From Alphaproteobacteria bacterium (GTDB taxonomy: Bacteria; Pseudomonadota; Alphaproteobacteria; Reyranellales; Reyranellaceae): a stretch of 64,000 nt of DNA. Where the stretch lies: assembly GCA_017308235.1 (NCBI GenBank), contig JAFKFL010000009.1, positions 186,001-250,000 on the forward strand, in the 5' to 3' direction. Under the pieces are notes generated by a model. It made no database searches. It had not been told where the DNA came from and saw nothing but the letters and a program-made list of their open reading frames with translations. The position numbers and the translations under genes were made by a program. Positions 46,649 to 55,374 of this stretch are shown here, in pieces. Each line of letters begins with the position of its first letter. The first letter of the stretch is position 1.

Positions 46649-47344
46649 ATGGAAGCGGCGCCCGACAAGCCTCACATCCTGGTCGTCGACGACGACACAC
46701 GCCTGCGCGATCTCCTGAAGTCCTTCCTCTCGCGCAGCGACTTTCGCGTCACCGTTGCCGGCAGCGCCAACGAGGCGCGCGAGCGGATAGCCGTGCTCGA
46801 CTTCGACCTGATCGTGCTCGACGTCATGATGCCGGGCCAGACAGGTCTCGACTTCGCCACTGAGCTGCGCCGCACGGACAACGTGCCGATCCTCATGCTG
46901 ACAGCGCGCGGCGAAGCGAAGGACCGCATTGCCGGCCTCGAAACCGGCGTTGACGACTATCTCGGCAAGCCGTTCGAGCCGCGCGAACTCCTGTTGCGCA
47001 TCCAGAGCGTGTTGCGGCGCGGCCGACCGGCCGAAGTGGCAGCCGCGCCTGGCTACGTGGCGTTCGGTCCGTTCCAGTTCGATCTGGCATTGGGCGAGCT
47101 CACACAAAAGGGCACACGTGTGCCGCTGACCGAGACCGAGATCGCGCTCCTGCGAGCGCTCGCCACGCGCATGGGCGAGGTACTGAGCCGCGAAGCCCTA
47201 TGCAAGAGCGTGGGCGGCGACCTGAACGAACGCGCGATCGACGTCCAGGTGACGCGGCTGCGCCGCAAGATCGAGCCCGATCCAGGCTTCCCGCGCTACC
47301 TGCGCACCGTGCGCGGGCAAGGCTATCGCCTGGTGGATGCGTGA
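46649..47344 (+). CDS. OmpR family response regulator
   Basis: 231 residues from ATG 46649. Receiver domain at 9-120: acidic VVDDD, phosphoacceptor Asp in LIVLDVMMPGQTGLD near 58, conserved Thr in MLTAR and Lys in YLGKPFEP. C-terminal winged-helix DNA-binding domain at 140-228 (ETEIALLRALATRMGEVLSREALCKSVGG, VQVTRLRRKIEPDP). It starts 5 bases after marR and overlaps the kinase gene, so the three are one operon. Confidence 0.94.
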   Translation: MEAAPDKPHILVVDDDTRLRDLLKSFLSRSDFRVTVAGSANEARERIAVLDFDLIVLDVMMPGQTGLDFATELRRTDNVPILMLTARGEAKDRIAGLETGVDDYLGKPFEPRELLLRIQSVLRRGRPAEVAAAPGYVAFGPFQFDLALGELTQKGTRVPLTETEIALLRALATRMGEVLSREALCKSVGGDLNERAIDVQVTRLRRKIEPDPGFPRYLRTVRGQGYRLVDA

Positions 47345-48704
47345 GCCCCCGGCGATGAAACGCATCCGCGATCTGTTCGAGACGATCGCGATATGGGCTG
47401 ATCGCCACTCGCCGCAGACTCTGTTTGCGCGCGCCCTGCTGATCATCGTGGTGCCGATGCTGGTGCTGCAGGCTCTCAGTGCCTGGTGGTTCTACAGCCA
47501 GCGCGGTGACAACGTGACGAACCGGCTGGCCTTCCTGCTGGTGCGCGACCTCAGGACGCTGATCTCCCTGCACCAGGACTTCCCCGACGAGGCGCACCGT
47601 CTCTGGATTGTCCGTCATGCGCAGGTCGACCTGCTGATGGACATCAGCTTCCGCAAGGGGATCATCGATCACTGGAAACCGATCGATCACTACGACATCG
47701 TCGCGCGCGAGGTGCAGGGCGCCCTCGAGGCCGACCTCAAGCGGCCTTACTTCATCGACAACAGCGTCGGTGGCAATCAGCTCCTGCTCGAGATCCAGCT
47801 CAACAACGGTGACATCATGACGGCGTGGGTGCCGCACCTGCGCCTCACCTTCGGCTCCAGCTTCGCCTACGTGCTGGCCCAGCTCGGCCTCGCTCTCGTT
47901 CTGTTCGGCCTTGCCATCTGGTTCATGCGCCGCGAGCTGGTCCCGATCGAGCACCTCGGCGCCACCGCCGATGCGCTTGGCAAAGGGCGCGATATTCCCG
48001 ACTTCGCCTTCTCCGGCGGCACGCGCGAGGTGCGCAATGCCGCACGCGCATTCCAGACCATGCGCATCAGGCTAAGCCGCTCGATCCAGCAGCGCACCGA
48101 GATGCTGGCGGGCGTGAGCCACGACCTGCGCACACCGCTCACGCGCATGAAGCTCTCGCTCGCGCTGCTGTCCGATTCGCCGGAGACCAAAGAGCTGAGT
48201 GCCGACGTCGCCGACATGGAGCGCATGATCGAGGGCTACCTGGCCTTCGCACGTGGCGAGGGCGACGAGGAAACCGCGCCAGTTGATCTCGGCGAGATCC
48301 TCGAGGAAGTGATCGCGGGCGCGCGTCGCGACAATGCCGACGTCAGGCTGAGCATCGAAGGCGACATGCAGGTCGAGTTGCGGCCGCTTGCCATGAAGCG
48401 CTGCCTCACCAATATCCTCGCCAATGCGTTGCGGCATGGCGCACGCGCGGAGATTCTCGCCGTCCGCGGCCGCACCTCGGTCGAAGTCATCGTCGACGAC
48501 AACGGGCCCGGCATTCCGCCCGACCACTACGAGGACGTGTTTCGCGCTTTCTATCGTCTCGACGAATCGCGCAATGTCGACACCGGCGGCGTCGGTCTCG
48601 GCCTCACCATCGCGCGCGATGTGGCGCGCAGCCATGGTGGTGACGTGTCGCTGGCCGCGGCACCGCTTGGCGGTTTGCGCGTGATCGTGAGAATTCCGCT
48701 TTGA
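47337..48704 (+). CDS. Sensor histidine kinase, EnvZ type
   Basis: 455 residues from ATG 47337, which overlaps the regulator stop by 8 bases; ATG 47355 is an equally good start. Membrane helix 1 near 30-52, a periplasmic domain to about 170, helix 2 near 180-200, HAMP near 200-250, the phosphoacceptor His in AGVSHDLRTPLTRMKLSLALL near 262, and ATP-binding N, G1 and G2 boxes (NILANALRHG, VDDNGPGIPPD, GGVGLGLTIARD). Pairs with the OmpR-type regulator; the signal is unknown. Confidence 0.94.
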   Translation: MREPPAMKRIRDLFETIAIWADRHSPQTLFARALLIIVVPMLVLQALSAWWFYSQRGDNVTNRLAFLLVRDLRTLISLHQDFPDEAHRLWIVRHAQVDLLMDISFRKGIIDHWKPIDHYDIVAREVQGALEADLKRPYFIDNSVGGNQLLLEIQLNNGDIMTAWVPHLRLTFGSSFAYVLAQLGLALVLFGLAIWFMRRELVPIEHLGATADALGKGRDIPDFAFSGGTREVRNAARAFQTMRIRLSRSIQQRTEMLAGVSHDLRTPLTRMKLSLALLSDSPETKELSADVADMERMIEGYLAFARGEGDEETAPVDLGEILEEVIAGARRDNADVRLSIEGDMQVELRPLAMKRCLTNILANALRHGARAEILAVRGRTSVEVIVDDNGPGIPPDHYEDVFRAFYRLDESRNVDTGGVGLGLTIARDVARSHGGDVSLAAAPLGGLRVIVRIPL

Positions 48705-48765
48705 GGGCCGCGACGCTTGCCGCCGTGCGGCCTGTGCTATAGTGCCGGCAAAGAGCCCGAGAAAA

Positions 48766-49863
48766 ATGTCCAAGACCCAGTCGCTTAGCTTCGCCCGCGT
48801 CCCGCACCCATCGCCGACTCCAGCCGGCAAGCGCGCGGAACTCCTCAAGAATCCTGGCTTCGGTCGGGTCTTCTCCGATCACATGGTGACGATCCGCTAC
48901 AGCGACAGCCAAGGCTGGCACGACGCCAAGATCGAGCCCCGTGCGCCGATCCCGATGGATCCGGCGGCGGCCGTTCTGCATTACGCCCAGGAGATCTTCG
49001 AGGGGCTGAAAGCCTACCGCACCGCCGACGGCAAAGGCGCGACGCTGTTCCGGCCGGCCGAGAACGCCCGCCGCTTCCAGCAATCGGCCGAGCGGCTCGC
49101 CATGCCTGTACTGCCGGAGAAGGCCTTCCTCGACGCCTGCGACCTGCTGGTCAACACCGACCGCGACTGGATCCCAGGCGGCGACGGCAGCCTCTATCTC
49201 CGTCCGTTCATGTTCGCCAACGAGGTCTTCCTCGGCGTGAAGCCCTCGTCGGACTACCTCTTCATTGTGATCGCCTCGTCGGTCGGCGCCTACTTCAAGA
49301 CCGACGCGCCTGCAGTGTCGGTCTGGGTCTCGACTGAGTACACGCGCGCCGCGCCGGGCGGCACGGGCGCCGCCAAGTGTGGCGGCAACTACGCGTCAAG
49401 CTTGCTTGCCCAAGCCGAGGCGACGAAGCATGGCTGCGACCAGGTCGTGTTCCTCGATGCCAAGGAGCAGCGCTGGGTCGAAGAGCTGGGCGGCATGAAC
49501 GTCTTCTTCATCTTCGACGACGGCTCCTTGGCGACGCCGCCGCTCGGCGGCACGATCCTGCCCGGCGTCACGCGCTCCTCGCTGATCACGCTGGCCAAGG
49601 ACAAGGGCATCAAGGTCCGCGAGGAACGCTATTCGATCGACCAGTGGCGCGCCGATGCCGGCACCGGCCGCCTGCGCGAGGCATTCGCCTGCGGCACCGC
49701 CGCGGTCGTGACGCCGATCGGCACGGTGCGCAGCAAGGACGGCGAATTCAAGATTGGCAACGGCGGCTCGGGCGCCAAGACCGAAGAACTGAAGGCGGCA
49801 CTCGTCGGCATCCAGCGCGGGCGCGCTGCCGATCCGCACAGTTGGGTCCACAAGGTCTTCTAA
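48766..49863 (+). CDS. ilvE: Branched-chain amino acid aminotransferase
   Basis: 365 residues from ATG 48766 (MSKTQSLSFARVPHPSPT); ATG 48742 lies in frame without support. Long BCAT class: GFGRVFSDHMVTIRY near 30, HYAQEIFEGLKAYRT near 75, PLP Lys in GGTGAAKCGGNYASS near 205 and ELGGMNVFFIF near 240. It catalyses the last step of leucine, isoleucine and valine synthesis. The 3' end overlaps the convergent csaA gene by 4 bases. Confidence 0.94.
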   Translation: MSKTQSLSFARVPHPSPTPAGKRAELLKNPGFGRVFSDHMVTIRYSDSQGWHDAKIEPRAPIPMDPAAAVLHYAQEIFEGLKAYRTADGKGATLFRPAENARRFQQSAERLAMPVLPEKAFLDACDLLVNTDRDWIPGGDGSLYLRPFMFANEVFLGVKPSSDYLFIVIASSVGAYFKTDAPAVSVWVSTEYTRAAPGGTGAAKCGGNYASSLLAQAEATKHGCDQVVFLDAKEQRWVEELGGMNVFFIFDDGSLATPPLGGTILPGVTRSSLITLAKDKGIKVREERYSIDQWRADAGTGRLREAFACGTAAVVTPIGTVRSKDGEFKIGNGGSGAKTEELKAALVGIQRGRAADPHSWVHKVF

Positions 49864-50198
49864 AAGAGCTTGCCGCCGTTCGGCACCGGCTTGTCCGGCA
49901 CAACCAGCACCACCGAATCACCGTCGTCTGGAAAGCCGAGCGTCAGCACTTCCGACATGACCTTGCCGATCTGGCGCGGCGGGAAGTTGACGACGGCGGC
50001 GACCTGCCGGCCGACCAGGCTCTCCGGCGTGTAGTGCACGGTAAGCTGAGCCGAGGATTTCTTGACGCCGATCTCCGGCCCGAAGTCGATCTCAAGGATG
50101 ATGGCGGGCTTGCGCGCACCTTCGAGTGGACGCGCCGCCCGCACGGTGCCAACGCGGATATCGACCTTGGCGAAGTCGTCATAGGCAATGGAGCTCAT
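49860..50198 (-). CDS. csaA: tRNA-binding protein CsaA
   Basis: 112 residues, a single OB-fold tRNA-binding domain like the C-terminus of methionyl-tRNA synthetase. FAKVDIRVGTVRAARPLEGARKPAIILEIDFG at the start and VVNFPPRQIGKVMSEVLTLGF near 70-92 are typical of CsaA, described as a chaperone-like RNA-binding protein. It ends 4 bases inside the convergent ilvE. Confidence 0.93.
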   Translation of the reverse strand: MSSIAYDDFAKVDIRVGTVRAARPLEGARKPAIILEIDFGPEIGVKKSSAQLTVHYTPESLVGRQVAAVVNFPPRQIGKVMSEVLTLGFPDDGDSVVLVVPDKPVPNGGKLF

Positions 50199-50249
50199 GC
50201 CCTCGCACCTACCGGGCCATCACCTAAAAGGAAAGAGCGGCCAAAAGAA

Positions 50250-50277
50250 AAGGGCCGTCCTGAATCGGACGGCCCTT
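50250..50277 (-). terminator. Rho-independent terminator of the phasin gene
   Basis: On the minus strand an 11-bp stem (AAGGGCCGTCC / GGACGGCCCTT, six-base loop) runs into TTTTCTTTT. It lies 28 bases after the phasin stop. Confidence 0.85.
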
Positions 50278-50304
50278 CGCTTCGATCGCCCGCGGGCGAT
50301 GTGC

Positions 50305-50739
50305 TTACTTCTTGGCGATCGCGGCCTTGACCTCGTCGGTCAGCTCGGCAATGCGCTCGTTGATCACGCCGAAGGCCTCGGTCTGACCCTTGGTGTAGAG
50401 CTCGCCGATCTCGCGGGCGTTGGCGAGAGCAACGTCATAGCTCTTCTTGGCGAAGTCGATCTGCTTGGCCGTCTTCTCCTCAACCGTGGCGGCGGCGAGC
50501 ACTTCGCTGCCATGCTTGGAGAAGTCCTCGAAGGCGGCGCGGATCATGTCGCCCTGGCGCTGCGCGATGGTCTTCAGAGCCTCGACGGTCGAGGTGCTGG
50601 CCGTGGTGAAGGCGGCGAAAGTCTTGCGATTGCTCTCGACGATCGACTCGACGTTGACCATCGGGAACTTGAACTCACCAGCGAACTTGCTGAAGTCGAA
50701 ATCGGTGAACGGGTTCTTGAAGGTGCCATTGGCGTACAT
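50305..50739 (-). CDS. Phasin family protein
   Basis: 144 residues from ATG 50739 (AGGAGATTCCC before it). Amphipathic, helical, no Cys: FDFSKFAGEFKFPMVNVESIVESNRKTFAAFTTASTSTVEALKTIAQRQGDMIRAAFEDFSK fits the phasin_2 family that coats polyhydroxyalkanoate granules. The C-terminus is Lys/Ala rich (KAAIAKK). It has its own promoter and terminator. PHA-granule function is family knowledge; no pha synthase gene is in the window. Confidence 0.92.
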   Translation of the reverse strand: MYANGTFKNPFTDFDFSKFAGEFKFPMVNVESIVESNRKTFAAFTTASTSTVEALKTIAQRQGDMIRAAFEDFSKHGSEVLAAATVEEKTAKQIDFAKKSYDVALANAREIGELYTKGQTEAFGVINERIAELTDEVKAAIAKK

Positions 50740-50808
50740 GGGAATCTCCTGAGGACGACTGAGCTTAGGGCTGAAACTTGCGCTATGCTGCACTGCACAA
50801 CGACGACC

Positions 50809-50836
50809 AATGTATGTGCTGCGTCCGCGAAGTCAA
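50809..50836 (-). promoter_or_regulatory. Phasin promoter
   Basis: TTGACT (50836-50831) and TACATT (50814-50809) with 16-base spacing on the minus strand, about 70 bases before the phasin ATG. TTGTGC/GCACAA-type dyads lie just upstream (50842-50860) and just downstream (50789-50800, TGCACTGCACAA). Confidence 0.6.
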
Positions 50837-50841
50837 GGTGC

Positions 50842-50860
50842 TTTTGTGCGTTGCACAAAA
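50842..50860. promoter_or_regulatory. Perfect inverted repeat upstream of the phasin promoter
   Basis: TTTTGTGC-GTT-GCACAAAA, eight-base arms. It sits 4 bases after the TetR gene stop and 5 bases upstream of the phasin -35. The half-site GCACAA recurs at 50795-50800. TGC/GCA dyads are known PhaR sites in other alphaproteobacteria; alternatively it is a terminator of the TetR gene. Confidence 0.5.
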
Positions 50861-50863
50861 TAT

Positions 50864-51475
50864 TCATGCGCCCGGCGATTCAGTTGCCCGTCGTCTCGGA
50901 GAAACCCTATATCTTTCAAAGAGTTGAGACCACCTTTCAGCCGTCTTGAGACGGCTGTCCAGAGCTGCCATGGTCTTGGATAGATCGCCTGTTTCGTCCT
51001 GATCGAAGACCCGGGACACGGCGTAGTGAATGGCCAGGAGACCATTCTGGCGCAGCATGCCTGCGAGCCCGTCGCTGGGCAGCGCCGCCGCCTCCAACAT
51101 TGCCGCCATCGAGCGCCGCAACGCCGGGCCGACGGCGAGTGCCAGCAGCGGATCGCGGAGCGTGGCCTGCCCGATCTCGTGCAAGGCCTCGCGATGAGGG
51201 CGAAGCGCGTCGTAGCGGCGCATCATGACATCGAACAGGCGGTCGCGCGCCGTTTCTTCCGGATCGGGATCGCGGGCTGTCCCGGCAAGAACCTTGGAAT
51301 CGACCCGCGCCATGAGGGCCGTCACGAGCGACGCCTTGTCGGGATGCAAGCGATGGAGTTCGCCCATGCCAAGGCCCGCCGATTGGGCGACATCTCGCAA
51401 GCTCACCCCGGCAAACCCCTTCTCGGCAACCAAGGCCAGAAACGCGTCAATCGCGCGGTCGGAAGCCTCGCTCAT
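50864..51475 (-). CDS. TetR family transcriptional regulator
   Basis: 203 residues. N-terminal helix-turn-helix: DRAIDAFLALVAEKGFAGVSLRDVAQSAGLGMGELHRLHPDKASLVTALM (about 5-55). The ligand domain is a set of helices with no strong landmark; it resembles COQ9-like TetR proteins of alphaproteobacteria. Its start overlaps the proC stop by 4 bases, so it is in an operon with proC. It lies directly upstream of the phasin promoter and could regulate it. Confidence 0.87.
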   Translation of the reverse strand: MSEASDRAIDAFLALVAEKGFAGVSLRDVAQSAGLGMGELHRLHPDKASLVTALMARVDSKVLAGTARDPDPEETARDRLFDVMMRRYDALRPHREALHEIGQATLRDPLLALAVGPALRRSMAAMLEAAALPSDGLAGMLRQNGLLAIHYAVSRVFDQDETGDLSKTMAALDSRLKTAERWSQLFERYRVSPRRRATESPGA

Positions 51476-52269
51476 CCGGCAAGTTCCTTGGAGCGCCGCG
51501 ATGCTGCAGCAAGCGCCTTGTCGAAGATGGGTTGGAGTCCATCGGCCGCCATCAGCACCTTCAAGGCTTCGGCGGTGGTGCCGCCGGGACTGGTGACATT
51601 GACGCGCAACTGCGCCGCGGGTTCCGCCGACTGGCGCAGCAATTCGCCACTGCCCATCACGGTCGCGCGGGCAAGCTGCATGGCCATGTCAGGGGCGAGG
51701 CCAAGCTTGGTGCCCGCGGCGGCCATCGCTTCGACCAGCAGGAAGACATAGGCCGGCCCGCTACCCGAGAGCGCGGTGACCGGATCCATCAATGCCTCAT
51801 CGTCGACCCACAGCGCCTGCCCTACCGCTTCGAGCAACTCCTGGCACTTCTTCTTCTCGGCCGCCGAAACGCCCTTGGCAGCCGTGGCAACGGTGATGCC
51901 CTGACGCACTGCCGCCGGCGTGTTGGGCATGGCGCGCACAATCTTGGCCGTGGTGCCGAGATGGCTGGTGAAATACCTGATGGTTTTGCCGGCCGCGATC
52001 GAGAGGAACACCGCGCCCTCATCGGCGAAGCGTTTGAGGTCGACCAGCGCTGCATCCATCGTCTGCGGCTTCACCGCCAGGACGACGATCTCGGGCGTTT
52101 CTCTGACTTCTGAGGTCGAAGCCACAGCCCGCAGTCCCCGTTTGCGCGGCCGCAACGCCTCGACCGGCTCGGCAACGATCGCATCGGAGGCCGCAAGGCC
52201 CCGTGTCAACCAGCCGTCGAGCATGGCGCCGCCCATCTTGCCGCAACCGACCAACAAGAGCTTGCCCAT
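51472..52269 (-). CDS. proC: Pyrroline-5-carboxylate reductase
   Basis: 265 residues. It reduces pyrroline-5-carboxylate to proline with NAD(P)H. Rossmann start LLLVGCGKMGGAMLDGWL at 4-21, VVLAVKPQTM near 65, VRAMPNTPAAVRQG near 110 and the C-terminal signature DPVTALSGSGPAYVFLLVEAM near 160 and VTSPGGTTAEAL near 225 are conserved. Overlaps the TetR gene start. Confidence 0.94.
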   Translation of the reverse strand: MGKLLLVGCGKMGGAMLDGWLTRGLAASDAIVAEPVEALRPRKRGLRAVASTSEVRETPEIVVLAVKPQTMDAALVDLKRFADEGAVFLSIAAGKTIRYFTSHLGTTAKIVRAMPNTPAAVRQGITVATAAKGVSAAEKKKCQELLEAVGQALWVDDEALMDPVTALSGSGPAYVFLLVEAMAAAGTKLGLAPDMAMQLARATVMGSGELLRQSAEPAAQLRVNVTSPGGTTAEALKVLMAADGLQPIFDKALAAASRRSKELAG

Positions 52270-52283
52270 ATCGCCTCCCCCGA

Positions 52284-53018
52284 TTAGCGACCCTTGAACT
52301 TGGGTGGCCGCTTCTCGCGAAAGGCGGCCGTGCCCTCCTTGCGATCCTCGCTGGTCGCGATCTGCTCCAGCTTGTAGCGCTCCGGCACGAAGATCTCGGC
52401 GGGGCCACGCGGCAAGGTCTGGTTGGCGAAGTCACGCAAGGTGCGGATCACCAGCGGCGCCGAGTTGGCGATCACGCTTGCCATGCGCCGCGCCTCCTTG
52501 CGCTCCTCGCCGAGCGGAACGACCTTGTTCACGAAACCGACGTCATAGGCCCGTTTGGCTGGAATCTCTTCGCCCAGCAGCAGAAGCTCCATCGCCACCT
52601 TGTGCGGCATGCGCGACACGATGCCGGGCATCAGCCCGCCAAATACGCCGACCTTGGCCTCGGGGTACATGAACTTGGTCGTATCGGCGGCGACCATCAG
52701 ATCGCAGGTCATGACAAGGCATATACCGCCGCCGATCACCCAGCCCTGGGTGGCTGCGACGACCGGCTTGCTGAGTTTATACGAGACATCCGGGACGGCC
52801 TTCCACATCGCGGCCGGCGGGTCCTTGAGGTCGGCGCCGACGCAAAAGGCGGGACCGTCGGCCTGCAGGACGGCAACCTTGTCCCCGCCCGCTTCGAAGG
52901 CGCGATAGGCGTCGTAGAGCCCGTCGCACAGCTCCTGCGTGAGCGCATTGCGCTTCTCGGGGCGCGCCATGGTGATGGTGGTGATACCTTCGCTCGATTC
53001 GACTTTCACAAGACCCAC
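52284..53018 (-). CDS. Enoyl-CoA hydratase/isomerase family protein
   Basis: 244 residues, crotonase fold. ITTITMARPEKRNALTQELCDGL near 14-36, the oxyanion-hole segment PAFCVGADLKD near 55, TQGWVIGGGICLVMTCDLMVAADTTKFMYPEAKVG near 85-122. The second catalytic Glu of true hydratases is not obvious (FGGLMPG in its place), so the exact reaction is unsure. It starts the minus-strand run toward proC and is divergent from ubiK. Confidence 0.85.
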   Translation of the reverse strand: MGLVKVESSEGITTITMARPEKRNALTQELCDGLYDAYRAFEAGGDKVAVLQADGPAFCVGADLKDPPAAMWKAVPDVSYKLSKPVVAATQGWVIGGGICLVMTCDLMVAADTTKFMYPEAKVGVFGGLMPGIVSRMPHKVAMELLLLGEEIPAKRAYDVGFVNKVVPLGEERKEARRMASVIANSAPLVIRTLRDFANQTLPRGPAEIFVPERYKLEQIATSEDRKEGTAAFREKRPPKFKGR

Positions 53019-53097
53019 GATGTCCCTCCAGTCGCGGCGGCGTTCTTGCGCGGGATGCTACCAGCCGCCCATACTCGCTGCATCAGGAGTCCCCATC

Positions 53098-53355
53098 ATG
53101 CAGACCCGCAATCCCTTTATCGACGATCTCACCAAGCTCGCCAATGGCGCGATGGGTGCGCTCACCGGCGTGAAGGATGAGGTCGAGGCCCGCGTGCGCG
53201 ACCAGATCGCGAAGATCCTCGACGGCATGGACATTCCGCGGCGCGACGAATTCGAGGCGGTGAAAGCAATGGCCGCCAAAGCGCGCGAGGAGAACGAGGA
53301 GTTGAAGAAGCAGATCGCCGACCTGCAGGCTCGGCTTCTCAATACAGGGCCGTAA
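53098..53355 (+). CDS. ubiK: Ubiquinone biosynthesis accessory factor UbiK
   Basis: 85 residues, formerly BMFP/YqiC. NPFIDDLTKLANGAMGALTGVKDEVEARVRDQIAKIL at the N-terminus, then a C-terminal coiled coil (REENEELKKQIADLQARL). UbiK helps assemble the aerobic ubiquinone synthesis complex on lipids. AGGAG lies before the ATG. The hyuA gene starts 3 bases after its stop, an unrelated function probably cotranscribed. Confidence 0.92.
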   Translation: MQTRNPFIDDLTKLANGAMGALTGVKDEVEARVRDQIAKILDGMDIPRRDEFEAVKAMAAKAREENEELKKQIADLQARLLNTGP

Positions 53356-53358
53356 CCC

Positions 53359-55374
53359 ATGCGCGTCGGCGTCGAGGTTGGCGGCACCTTCACGGATCTG
53401 GTCGCCGTCGAGGGAGGTCGTGTCGTCGTCACCAAGGTGCCGAGCACGCCACGCTCGCCCGACATCGGCGCCTTCGCAGCGTTGGCTGCCTCTGGCATCG
53501 ATCTCGCGCGTATCGAAGATCTTGGCCACGGTTCCACGGTCGCGACCAATGCGGTGCTGGAGCGCAAGGGCGCGGCCGTCGCTTTCGTGGCAACTGCCGG
53601 CTTTCGTGACCTGCTCTTCATGCAGCGCCATGACCGACGCAACATCTACGATCTTTTTTACGCCAAACCCGCGCCCCCGGTGCGCCGCAAGGATTGCTTC
53701 GAGGTCAGCGAACGCTTGCGCGCCGACGGCTCGGTCGAAATGCCGCTCGACGAAGCGAAGGTGCGGGCCGAACTCGTTCCTGCACTTCAGGCCGGAGGAT
53801 ATCGCGCTGTCGCGATCTGCCTGCTGAACGCCTACGCCGATCCAACGCACGAGAAGCGGCTTGCCGCGCTGATTGTCGAAGCGCTTCCAGGCGTACTGGT
53901 CACCTGCAGCCATCAGGTCGCGCGCGAGTTCCGCGAGTTCGAACGCGCCTCGACGACGCTGCTCTCGGCCTATGTCCAGCCGGTGATCGACGGCTACCTG
54001 CACCGCTTCGAGAACAAGCTCGCCGACGCAGGCTTCAAGGGCCGCTTCACCGTGATGCAGTCGAACGGCGGTCGGCTGCCCGCAGAGGCGATGCGCGAGA
54101 GCGCGATCACGGCGCTTTATTCCGGACCAGCCGCCGGCGTCGTCGGCGCCACACGCCAGGCCGCGCGCTCAGGCTTCAAGGATCTGATCACTTTCGACAT
54201 GGGCGGCACTTCGACCGATGTCTGCCTGGTCCAGGACGGACGGCCTTCGCTCGCCTCGGAAAGCGAGATCGACGGTCTGCCGATCCGTACGCCGGTGCTC
54301 GACATCGTTTCGGTTGGTGCGGGCGGTGGCTCGATCGCCTGGGTCGACGACGGCGGCATGCTGCGGGTCGGCCCGCAAAGCGCGGGCGCCGATCCGGGCC
54401 CCGCCTGCTACGGCCGCGGCGGCGCCGAGCCCACCATCACCGATGCCCATGTCATGACGGGCACGATCCGGCCGGCGGCGTTCCTGGGCGGACGCATGAC
54501 ACTCGACGCTGAGGCGGCGAGGAAGGTCTTCGGGCCAGTGGCGGAACGCTTCAGCCTCGGCGTCGAGCAGGCGGCGGCCGCGGCGTTGCAGCTCGCCGAC
54601 GCCAATATCGTGCGCGCAATTCAGCTCGTCTCGACCGAACGCGGCCGCGACCCGCGTGACTATGCCCTGGTGCCGTTCGGCGGTGCCGGTCCCCTGCATG
54701 CCGCGCGCATTGCCGAGGAACTCGGCATCGCTACCATCGTCGTGCCGCCAAACGCCGGGGTGATCTCCGCCTACGGCCTGGTCGCCTCCGACTACACCAA
54801 GTTCGATGCCGTCACCCGGAAGATGAAGCTCGACGAAACGGCGGCCCGTGAGGCAAGCAAGTCCTTCGCCGACATGCGCGCCAGGCTCGCCACGCAATTC
54901 GCCGACATGAAGCTTCCTGGTGAACTTCTGTACACCCACACGCTCGATATGCGCTTCGTCGGCCAGGCCTTCGAAGTCGGTGTCGAGATTCCGGCCGATC
55001 GGCTCGCCTCGCTCGATGCCGCTTACCTCGCCGAGCTGTTCGCCGATGCGCATCATCGCACCTTCATGCATGGCGCGACGCTCGACCGGCCGGTCGAGAT
55101 CGTGACCCTGCGCGTGGGCGCCACACTGCCGATCGGGATGGCACCCAAACTGGACCGCGAGACTGTAGCTGCGCACGAGTCCGAACGAACCCGCATCTTC
55201 CACGGCGAAGCCTGGGTTGACTGCGCACGCTACACGGCGGAGGCCCTGACAAGCGGCCAGCAGATCGTCGGACCAGCCGTGATCGAAGGTCACACTGCCA
55301 CGACCTGGGTACCGGCGGGCTGGACCGCAATACTCGACGCGGCGGACAATCTCATCCTGCGGAGGGCATCATGA
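53359..55374 (+). CDS. hyuA: Hydantoinase/oxoprolinase subunit A
   Basis: 671 residues, actin-like ATPase fold. N-terminal VGVEVGGTFTDLVAVEGGRVVVTKVPSTP, GHGSTVATNAVLERKGA near 58, FDMGGTSTDVCLVQDG near 277 and VGAGGGSIAWVD near 317 are the family nucleotide-binding motifs. With HyuB it opens N-methylhydantoin, 5-oxoproline or related cyclic amides at the cost of ATP. Overlaps hyuB by 4 bases (ATGA). Confidence 0.93.
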   Translation: MRVGVEVGGTFTDLVAVEGGRVVVTKVPSTPRSPDIGAFAALAASGIDLARIEDLGHGSTVATNAVLERKGAAVAFVATAGFRDLLFMQRHDRRNIYDLFYAKPAPPVRRKDCFEVSERLRADGSVEMPLDEAKVRAELVPALQAGGYRAVAICLLNAYADPTHEKRLAALIVEALPGVLVTCSHQVAREFREFERASTTLLSAYVQPVIDGYLHRFENKLADAGFKGRFTVMQSNGGRLPAEAMRESAITALYSGPAAGVVGATRQAARSGFKDLITFDMGGTSTDVCLVQDGRPSLASESEIDGLPIRTPVLDIVSVGAGGGSIAWVDDGGMLRVGPQSAGADPGPACYGRGGAEPTITDAHVMTGTIRPAAFLGGRMTLDAEAARKVFGPVAERFSLGVEQAAAAALQLADANIVRAIQLVSTERGRDPRDYALVPFGGAGPLHAARIAEELGIATIVVPPNAGVISAYGLVASDYTKFDAVTRKMKLDETAAREASKSFADMRARLATQFADMKLPGELLYTHTLDMRFVGQAFEVGVEIPADRLASLDAAYLAELFADAHHRTFMHGATLDRPVEIVTLRVGATLPIGMAPKLDRETVAAHESERTRIFHGEAWVDCARYTAEALTSGQQIVGPAVIEGHTATTWVPAGWTAILDAADNLILRRAS

